NCBI GenBank assembly: GCA_001179505.1 | Contig: CDMY01000549.1 | Span: forward strand, 1-53,565 | DNA from: Vitrella brassicaformis | Lineage: Eukaryota > Sar > Vitrellaceae | Length of the DNA: 53,565 nucleotides | Direction of reading: 5' to 3' | Part shown: piece by piece, positions 45,605 to 53,565 of the stretch | How positions within the stretch are numbered: position 1 is the stretch's first letter | Layout: each line of letters opens with the position of its first letter | Notes under the pieces: model-generated | The model's input: the letters and a program-made list of their open reading frames with translations, nothing else | What the model was told of the DNA's origin: nothing | The model's database searches: none | Made by a program: the position numbers and the translations under genes

Positions 45605-46939
45605 ATGGGAGGTTAGCCTGACGAAACAGTGCACCGGCGCCGGATACAGGACCTTGGTGTGTGTATGTGACTGAATGCAGGACTCATCTCAACCCATGAC
45701 ACGTCCCGGGATGATGGCAACGACATTCTCATCCTTCCTGATGGCACCAACGCTGTCGCCTCTCACGAGATCGTCGACGGCATCAGGGACGGCACTCTCA
45801 CTCTGCACAGGGCAACTGATCTGCTCGTCAACGAGGGAGCCAGCGCCCATTGCATTGTGAGAGTTGGGAAGGGGTCTCGCAGCCCCATCCAGCTGGCCAT
45901 CGAGCATCACAGGACGGCTGACAGTGTGGCCATCCTTCGTTTGCTCATCGAGAGAGGAGGCCCTGACATCAATTACTCCGGCGATGGTAACCTATGGGAC
46001 CCGCCTGTCAGGATGGCGATTCGTTGTGGTCGATATGACTTGGTCAACCTGCTGCTCGACTGTCCGGATGCGCAGCTGAGAGAACTGGGGCTGCTCTGGT
46101 GTGTGGCGTTCTACGCACGGGGGGGTGCCGTGTCAGCCGCCGAGAAGCTGGCCATGGTGAAGAGGCTGGTGAGAGTCGGCGGAGTGGCGCTCATCAGGGA
46201 GGGCGGCGGCCCCGGCAATGCGCTTCACTGGTTCTGCCGGTGGCCTCTCGCCGACCCGTCTGCTCAAATGGAGCTCATCGCTTATCTTGAGCACAAGGCT
46301 GGACGGCCGATCGTTGACGAGATGGATTCGGCAGGCAGGACCCCTCTCTTTCTGGCCTACGAATCGCACTCTCTGGCGTCTGTCCGGCTGCTGCTGCGCA
46401 AGGGGGCGTCTATCACGGCAGCAGGCGTGACGCCCGAGGGCCTGCGAGAGGCAGGGAGAGTTGGACAAGAAGAGATAAGGTGGACGAGAGCAATCGTATA
46501 CTGCGGCTATCTGCGTCGCGATTTCCCGAGGCAAGTGAGCATCCCCGTCAAGACGGCCCTGCTGCCCATCCGAGCACTGACGAGCACCCGCCTGCCTGCG
46601 GACGTCATCGCGCGCATCGCGCAGTTCACTCTCGCCCCACGTGTGAGGGTTGTCATCCCCATTGGTGAGAGGTTCCTCGACATTCGCATCAACCGGCTGG
46701 CCAACGATTGCGTTTCTGCTGTATATCACAGCGTCCGAGAGACCGGCGGCCCGCAGGACATTGTGGCTCACCAATATGCCGACTTGATGCGGGAGATCCG
46801 TCGGACTGCCAGCAATCTGGTAGGGTGGTTCGAGGCGTTTTATCCTCCCAAACTCGCCAGGCACACTGCTGTATGTGTGCGGGTTGCTGGCCAGGAGTTT
46901 GTATTGGTAGCCGACAGACGCGGCTCTTCAGGGTGTTGA
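45605..46939 (+). CDS. Ankyrin-repeat protein B, 7-nt first coding exon
   Basis: Paralogue of ankyrin gene A. The start exon atgggag (45605-45611) is spliced at gttagc to the exon at 45681, giving MGGLISTHDTSRDDGND. Upstream frames contain a TGA, which supports this start. Shared segments are GIRDGTLTLHRATDLLVNEG, AILRLLIERGG, KLAMVKRLVRVGGVALI, GRTPLFLAY and LLLRKGASITAAG. The C-terminal module VSIPVKTALLPIRALTSTRL (with VVIPIGERFLDIRINRLAND) is also shared. The C-terminus diverges after that, and the stop is TGA at 46937. No catalytic domain is visible. I cannot assign a function beyond protein binding. Confidence 0.75.
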
Positions 46940-47401
46940 CGTGGCTGGCGGCTATACTGGCAGCTGAACTTTTTATGAATAGTTGCTTTTTATAGCGTGC
47001 AATGTTGTGTACAATGTGACAGCCATTGGGGCAGGTCGGTATGCTGGACTGTGTGCGTGAACGACAGTGTCTTCGTGACAGTGTTCTGTGTCATTCCCAA
47101 ACCCTAGTACCACCTTGAGGACACATATCCAACTTATTCGTTGGAACGTGTCTTATGGCTGTGTCTGTGTGTGCAAGCTGTATATATACGAGCTCTGCGT
47201 CCGCTACTGCCACGAAGAGAAGGATTTGTCTACATGAAAGAACCATGAGATGCGACTAACATCCGGCCGCTGAATGCCTACCATCAACAAACACGCGCCC
47301 GATATAATGATTATTATACACATCTATCAACACAGCATGCAGCGAAATGAAAACACAACCGAAAAATACGCAAGAAGTGCAGTACTCTGCTGGTGCATGC
47401 C
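46940..47401. other. Convergent spacer, no gene seen
   Basis: About 460 bases between the ankyrin B and archaemetzincin stops. It contains gtatatatac near 47180 and AT-rich attattata near 47310. No coding signal is visible. Confidence 0.5.
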
Positions 47402-48778
47402 TCACTCCCAGTGTGCAAGTCGCCTCGTCAGCCACTCTCGTGCTCTCTGAATGCTGCCCTCTACAGTGTCACGCTTCAGCCGGCCCGCAATGGCGCCCAG
47501 CGCATCAACCAGACCGACATACCTGGACATCAACACACGCACACAGACAGGCACGAGCTTGGCTTATTCGACTGCTTTCTTTCCTTCTCGCTTTGTTGGG
47601 TATCAGTGAGGCCAACACACCTTTTGTGTGGGTCGAATCGGATGGCGTGGTAGAGTTTCTGCAGGCACACCGGGCAGAGGACAGAGGGGCGGCTGGCGGC
47701 CTCCAGGGCGTGGTTGCTGCCGTTCATGAGGCACTTGTAGTACACGCAGTGCTCCATCCCGAAGATGTGCCCGATCTCGTGTGTCATCGTCTGCATTGCC
47801 CGCCACAGCTGCATGGCACACGTGGATTCACAACACAACACAGCACAATACCAAAAGACAGTGAGTGTTGTCTCCCTCCCTCTCCCTATCTGTCTCTCTC
47901 TCACACACACCAGTGTAGCGCTTGTCTGCGGGCCAGGTGCCATTTCGCCGTAGAAACATGGGTCATGACGGGCGAAAGAAAACACACCGACCTGCATAGG
48001 TGAGAGCAAATGGAAACAGGGATGGATGGATGGATGCAGACAGAGACAAACCACTCACCCTTTCCATCGGCCTGGCCTGCCCGAACACAAAGTTCCACTC
48101 CTCGCCCTGACGACAGACGCACACGTGCACACACGCACCCATGCGAACAGCCGCACATCAGCCCGTCCCTCCCTTCCCCCGATTATCTACCGGATAGATG
48201 TCCTCCATAGTGAAGCCCACAACACAGAAGGCCCTCCGATGCCCCAGCACCTCTCGATGGGAGCCCATCAGCTGGAAGATGTCACCAATAAGATACTGCC
48301 GGTGCGTCTCGGCACCCTGTCTGCTCTCGCGGCTGCGGCAGTTGTGCAGCGATAGTGGCTTCGACAGCATGGCCACCTCCATACCGTCGTAGAATGCCCC
48401 GCAGTAGAGCCGCAGCAGCTCACAGAAGCCATCGGGCAGCGTCTTGTCGGTATTAATTCGGTCGCCCAGCGGCACCAAGAGGATCGTGTTGGTGTGCTCT
48501 GTCGGCAGCCGGCTCTTCATCCGTCGCATGTAGGCCCGCACCGTCTGGCCGGTCTCTCTGTGTGAGCCCAGCCAGTCGTGCCGCCCTGGTTTCGGCAGCC
48601 TGCATGCAGCGGTGGCACGCACAGAATGGCGTGTGCATGCATGCATCAGAACTCTGTGTTGTGTGTGTACCCACCGCTCATAGAAGGAATCCGATGACGA
48701 CAACGCCTTTCGTAGCGGAGAAGCCACGTCCGACAATTGCCCGACAGCGTCAGCACATGCGGCGTCGCTCACGTACAT
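47402..48778 (-). CDS. Archaemetzincin (peptidase family M54), AMZ-like zinc protease
   Basis: The start is the ATG ending at 48778 (MYVSDAACADAVGQ). The catalytic exon near 47640-47810 has HEIGHIFGMEHC (HExxHxxGxxHC) followed by CLMNGSNHALEA and RPSVLCPVCLQKL, the Cys-rich second zinc site typical of archaemetzincins. Upstream exons encode INTDKTLPDGFCELLRLYCG and GFTMEDIYP, then EEWNFVFGQA. The last exon (47402-47527) gives RYVGLVDALGAIAGRLKRDT and joins in frame through aa ag|g tat. The stop is TGA. Eukaryotic AMZ proteins are metalloproteases of unclear biological role. The gene is convergent with ankyrin B and divergent from the RING-like gene. Confidence 0.9.
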
Positions 48779-48913
48779 CGGGCGGCTTGGTGAGGCGTGC
48801 GGGGATGACCGTCACGCTTTTGAGCTGAAGAAAGACAGACAAGCAGATCAGCATCCGATCATACCGGCGAGGACAACCCACAATGTTGCATGAAAACACC
48901 GCATCAACGTCAG

Positions 48914-48940
48914 GGTTAGGGTTCTAGGACTCGAGCTCGC
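48914..48940 (+). promoter_or_regulatory. Telomere-like promoter motif plus cgagctcgc
   Basis: gggttagggttctagg is followed closely by cgagctcgc, the same pair of elements as at 649-683. It lies in the 291-base divergent promoter between archaemetzincin (-) and the RING-like gene (+), about 130-150 bases before the latter's ATG. Confidence 0.45.
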
Positions 48941-49069
48941 AACGCATATTCCCGCGTCGCCACCCGTCTACTGCAGCATCCTGTAGCGAAGCAGCGGCGA
49001 AAGACCGCAAAATAGTACGCACACACTCGAGAGTTGCTATTCATTCGTGCTGTTTGTTTGTTTGCTGTC

Positions 49070-49604
49070 ATGCAGGCGTGCAGGCGTCATCAGGTTCAGA
49101 TGGGATCTGCTGTGTGCAAGTGTGTAGTGTGCCACGAGGACTATCTCGCGTGTGGCGACAGGGCGCCTCAAGTGCTCAGATGCGGTACGAGAGAGAGATC
49201 GGATGTGAACAGAGCAGCACACACGTACACACGAAATGGATGGATGGATGGATGGGTTGCTTGTGTGTGTTGGTCCGCTCTCTCAGGGCGCTCGATCTGC
49301 GGCCAGGTACGGGCGCAGCCATGACCACATTCGTATTGCACAGAATATACTTTTGGTTCATTCAGTGTGTCGGGCAGCTCATCGACCACCACCCCCATGG
49401 CCGTCGCGCAGCCATCTGCCCCAAATGCAGGTAAATAGGTAATCAATCGAACGAAAATCACAGTAAGCATTGATGCATGTGTTCCCATGTCTGCTGGTTG
49501 GCTCACATGAGTGCAGGAAGGAGACCGCGGAGACTGACGTGAGTCCCAACCACGACATGCGAGAGCTGCTGGCCTTTTTGGCGCCGACAGGCTCCCTCAC
49601 GTGA
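49070..49604 (+). CDS. RING-finger-like protein, possibly with an alternative C-terminal membrane exon
   Basis: Possible starts are the ATGs at 49070 and 49100. Four exons give CKCVVCHEDYLACGD, LRC-GRSICGQ, CVGQLIDHHPHGRRAAICP and KCRKETAETDVSPNHD, ending with MRELLAFLAPTGSLT and TGA at 49602. Spacing fits a RING E3 domain (CxxC, CxHxxC, CxxC, CPxC), but the His position reads Arg (cgc in the exon at about 49288). The last codons, ctcac|gtgagc, also form a strong splice donor. Splicing to gtgtgcag|gtggg at 49673 would replace the stop with TWAAQWLGYTLVWMPLRVGI, a hydrophobic segment, extending to at least about 49770. Both endings are plausible. If functional, it would be a ubiquitin ligase; the Arg makes this uncertain. 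Confidence 0.65.
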
Positions 49605-50295
49605 GCGAGAAAAGGGCGCAGAGAACGGCTGTGCCATTCCGTGTCGGTTCTTTGGTGCATGGCTGTGTGCAGGTGGGCTGCGCAGTGGCTGGGCTACACG
49701 CTTGTCTGGATGCCGCTGCGGGTGGGCATCTCTCTGCTGGGGCACGCCGACACAGAGGAAATGTACTATGTACTATGTGTACATATTATGGTGAATTATG
49801 TGTACATACTTGATACACATACCTATGTGACGTCTGTGCGTGTCTGCGTGTGTGTGCGCATGTCGGTGTGTGTGTGTGCTGCCGAAAGGCGACATGGACA
49901 ACGAGAAGAGTCGGTCTGCACTGCGTGTCTTTGCTTGTTATCAACCGCGTGGATGAGTGTGTTCTCTCTCGTTCATCGACTCATTGGATAAACCAAGTCA
50001 CGAATGCAACCGATAAAGGCACACACACGCATACCCAAACAGACGCAGCAGAGAAGCCCTCTGCCAGAGATACGTACGCTCATTCAGTCTGATCGGTTTC
50101 TGCCTCCCAGAGCGGCAGCATACATACCGACACATACCTACCAATAAAACACTAACCCAAATCCATGATGAATACTACCCGTCAGCTGCTGCACATAGGT
50201 ACCGTCAGCCAGCCGGGATGCGCCCCATCGGCTTTGAGCTCGGCACAACCTCGCATTCTTTCTCCACCTTGAGCTCGGGGCTTGTTCTGGTTTAC
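49605..50295. other. Convergent 3' region of the RING-like and LNR/TSP1 genes
   Basis: Holds the possible alternative RING exon at 49673-49770. Beyond that it has TG-rich sequence (49840-49880) and the 3' flank of the minus-strand LNR/TSP1 paralogue; accaataaaacact at 50140 contains AATAAA on the + strand. No separate gene is visible. Confidence 0.5.
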
Positions 50296-53200
50296 TCATG
50301 TTCCTGTTGCTTCGGCGGCTGCTCTAGTGGCTGAGTAGGCAGCATAGGGATCTTCGGGGGCCGGGTCAGGGATCCCTGCTGCTGGCCCCTGCTGCTGCTG
50401 GTCGGACCCGGCAGAAATTGGCCTGGGGGTCCCGACTGCTGGTTGCTGCTGCTGCTGCTGCTGGTCGGCATTGATCCGGGGCATGTCGCCGCAGTCACCG
50501 CCGTCCCAGCCGCACTCCTCAGTGAAGCACTCGGGGTCGCACATACCGTCGGCGTACCAGTACTGTGACCGACACATGCCGCTGCAGGTGGAGGGAATCG
50601 ACGGTGACGCTGATGCTGATACATTAGACAGAACACACATGCGGAGAGGAAGAACGGTGTGTGCATGTGGCTGTGTGATGTGGTGTACGGACCGCATGGT
50701 TGTGTGTTGCATTCCTCAGTCTCTTCGAGGTCGGGACACTGCTCGCCGTCATCGGACGGCTCAACCTGTACCAGACAGAGAACAACACCCAGCCGTGTGT
50801 GCACATCACAGTTTGTTTGTTTGTTCTTGTGTACCTCGACTGTTCTGTTTCTGGTCCTGGAGCCGCCGCCGCACGACTTGGAGCACTCAGAGAAGTTGCC
50901 CCAACCACCCACCTTGCAGTCGACCGCTGCACGCAAGAGACACATGTAGACTCTCTCCATTCCCCTGCCTGTCTGTCTGTCTGTCTGACTCACTGACCAC
51001 ACGGGTCTTCGTTGCATGCCCTCTCTTCTGACAGCTCGGGGCACGGCGCACCGCCAGACTGATCAGGCTCCTGCGGGGCAGCAACAAGAGACACGCAGAC
51101 GTGCGGACGGTTGATACGGTAATCAGCCGTAATCGGGTGCGTGCATACTGACCACGACTGTTCTGGTCCTTGATTGTGTGCCTCCGCCGCACTGCTCTGA
51201 GCACTTGTCCCACCCAGACCAGTCAGACACCGTGCAGTCCGTCCCTACGTTAAACAACGACATCCATGCGTTCACACATGTGGGTGATGCTTATTTGTGC
51301 CGAGAGCTTCCTTACTGCATGGTTGTGTGTTGCATTCCTCAGTCTCTTCGAGATCGGGACACTGCTCGCCGCCGTCGGACGGCTCAACCTGCAGATACAT
51401 ACAGAAATGCGTGCCCAGACAGACAATAAAAAGGTATCCAGACTCTTGAACAGGTTGTTCTTGTGCACCTCGACTGTTCTGTTTCTGGTCCTGGTGCCGC
51501 CGCCGCACGACTTGGAGCACTCAGAGAAGTTGCCCCAACCACCCACCTCACAATCGACCGCTGCACAGACACATGATGGACTCTCCCTCCTCCATGGCTG
51601 CTTGTCTCACTGACCACACGGGTCTTCGTTGCATGCCCTCTCTTCTGACAGCTCGGGACACGGCGCACCGCCAGACTGATCAGGCTCCTGCGGGGCAGCA
51701 GCAGGAGACACGCAGACGTGAATTCATGACGCACCAGTATGCCCATAAATGAGTACTGACCACGACTGTTCTGGTCCTGGATTGTGTGCCTCCGCCGCAC
51801 TCTTCCGAGCACTTGTCCCACCCAGACCAGTCAGACACCGTGCAGTCCGTCTCTGCACCGATCAACGACATCCATGCATTCACACACACGGATGACGCTC
51901 AGAGAGGTCCCTTACTGCATGGTTCGGTGTTGCAGTCTTCCTCCTCACTGAGTGGGGGGCACTCCTCACCGTCGTGCTGGGGCTCAGTCTGACACACACA
52001 CGACACACACATACGTCTCTCCGTCCGTGGTGAGTGTGGGTTTGCCTTACGGTGATTTCTCTGCCTCGTCTCCGTTTGCCTCCGCCGCAGTCTTTGGAGC
52101 AGGGCGACCATATCGACCAGTCACCCACCACACACGCTACAGCTGATGTCACAACAGGGGGGACACACAAGACATGTGCAACGGATGCCCAATGTGTCTT
52201 TGTGATGCGTACGGCAAGGTTGTTCGTTGCACGGCGCCGTCTCTTCGAGTGCGGGACACTCCTCACCGCCGCCCTGCGGCTCGGCCTGCATATACATGGA
52301 TGCACACACGAAATGCATCGATGACGCACGTACGAGTGTGAGTGGTGTGTGGACGTACTTACCGTGACTTCTCGTGTTCTCTTCTTGACGCCCCCTTCGC
52401 ACGACTTGGAGCACTCACCCCAATCCTTCCACTCGCCAACCGCACAGTCGCGAACTGACAAACCATAGACACATCCATGTGTTAGCCGTGTGAGTGTGCT
52501 GACGATGAGGGTACCGACCTTGGAAGCACTCGTCGTTGTCTCCGCGGACGTAATTCTCTGCACAGACGCACTTGCCCACCCCGCTGCCGGCGCCCGGCTC
52601 GCCCTCGGGGACCCGCTGCACCTGCACACACACACCAACGACAGACACACAGACGGACATCCGTGTACGCATCTCTTTGTGTGTGTGGCTGGCTGGGTTC
52701 GTCCTTTACCTCGCAGACTTCGTTCTCCTCTTCTGAGCATTCGATCGTCGAACACAGAGACTCACAGCGACCGAACCTGCAGAGAGCCATTACACAACAC
52801 ACATCCATCCATCCATCCATGTGTGTATTCGTGAGCTGACCCGTCGTCTTGCGATTGGCAGGTCTCATTCCACTCGCAATAAGACGCCAGTTCAGTGCAA
52901 TTCAGACCTGGACACCATCGCACAGACACACAATCTCACCCACATCCAGGGGCCGAGTGGTTGTTTTGTCAACACGCACCAGGTTCGCAGTCGCCTCCGT
53001 CGAATCCGCATGCATAATTGTAGCACGTCAAGTCACACACCGAATCGTTGACCCACTCCAAATCACGGCAGTCCCCAAAACACGTCTCGGGAATGTCCAG
53101 CCTGTTGGTGCCGTTTTCTGTCTGCTGACCGTCAGGCTGTCGAGTGTGGTCTGGCTGAGAGGCAGAAGATGCTGGTACGGGTGGACCGCCCGTCTCATCG

Positions 53201-53565
53201 TCCTTGGCGCGCACTGGCGGTGGCGAGAGGGGAGCGGCCGGAGGGGTGGGAGCAGCTGGGGCGGGCGGGGGCACCGTGGACGACTTGGACTGCTGGTTGG
53301 CATTGATTCGCGGACGGCCGGCGCAGTCATCGCCGTCCCAGCCGCACTCCTCTGAGAAGCACTCCATGTCGCAGACCGTGTCGTTAAACCAGTGTGACGG
53401 GCAATCCCCATTGCAGCCGGAGGGAATCGACGAGGGGGACCCTGATGCTGACACACACACACACACACACACACACAGATGCATGAGCACGTGTACGTGT
53501 GTATTTCGTACCTTGCAGCCGCCTCCTGCGCTGTGTGATCTTCCTGATGTGGCTGCTGCTCCCCC
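50296..53565 (-). CDS. LNR/TSP1 surface protein, inverted paralogue (5' end beyond the window)
   Basis: Matches the gene at 16425-20295 exon by exon, on the opposite strand. Contents: LNR1 (near 53380, CDMECFSEECGWDGDDC), an extra Pro/Ala linker (53150-53290), LNR2 (near 53040), Cys-rich exons (52520-52910), then six TSP1 domains, each in two exons. These lie at about 52450-52215, 52145-51917, 51856-51614, 51562-51320, 51244-51000 and 50931-50698. TSP1 5 and 6 repeat 3 and 4. The C-terminus is a third LNR (near 50560, CDPECFTEECGWDGGDC) and a Gln/Pro/Ala-rich tail with TGA at 50296-50298. It lacks the EGF-like and SUEL-lectin domains of the + copy. The protein is presumably extracellular or a surface adhesin; its signal peptide lies outside the window. 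Confidence 0.85.

Noticed and set aside
48914-48930. Chromosome end or internal telomere at gggttagggtt
   Set aside because: Only one or two repeat units are present, in a divergent promoter with the same neighbouring element as other genes. A promoter motif fits better.

Overview
This is nuclear DNA of a single-celled, intron-rich, GC-rich eukaryote. Almost every gene is split into many short exons, and the splice sites are mostly GT-AG. The gene content points to an alveolate close to the chromerid algae (Vitrella-like). It includes thrombospondin-1/Notch-repeat surface proteins of the kind seen across Apicomplexa and their relatives, an RIIa dimerisation domain fused to an enzyme, a HAD phosphatase with a signal-peptide-plus-Phe leader typical of red-lineage complex plastids, and introns full of (TG)n, (CA)n and (CATC)n tracts. 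The organism call is inference; no rRNA or other taxonomic marker is present.

Layout, left to right: a duplicated promoter segment (1-690); a WD40 protein (+); the GARP subunit Vps51 (-); a nucleolin-like protein built from serially duplicated exons (+); an aspartate aminotransferase with an N-terminal RIIa domain (-); the inverted second copy of the promoter segment (15608-16250); an LNR/TSP1/SUEL-lectin surface protein (+, interrupted by a 300-N gap); 2.2 kb of simple repeats; a plastid-type HAD phosphatase (-). Then comes a paralogue-rich accessory block: kinase-ankyrin gene 1 (+), a decayed ZIP metal transporter (-), an ankyrin-calpain fusion (-), and kinase-ankyrin gene 2 (+, second 300-N gap at its 5' end). 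After that come an unrecognised small basic protein (-), ankyrin gene A (+), a PAP2 lipid phosphatase (-), ankyrin gene B (+), an archaemetzincin protease (-), a RING-like protein (+) and, running off the right end, an inverted paralogue of the LNR/TSP1 gene (-).

Neighbouring genes are mostly arranged as divergent pairs sharing 0.2-0.8 kb promoters and convergent pairs with repeat-rich 3' spacers. Four duplications shape the window: the inverted promoter segment, the inverted LNR/TSP1 genes, the direct kinase-ankyrin pair and the direct ankyrin A/B pair. A telomere-repeat-like motif (gggtttgggYTAhagggtt) recurs close to start codons. The housekeeping genes have long (TG)n-rich introns, while the kinase/ankyrin/calpain block mostly has short introns without these tracts.

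The observations most worth following up are the RIIa-aminotransferase fusion, the ankyrin-calpain fusion with an in-frame TGA inside a possible 39-nt intron, the GC-AG intron shared by both kinase paralogues, the TSP1 module-pair duplication with exchanged C-termini, and the telomere-like promoter motif.
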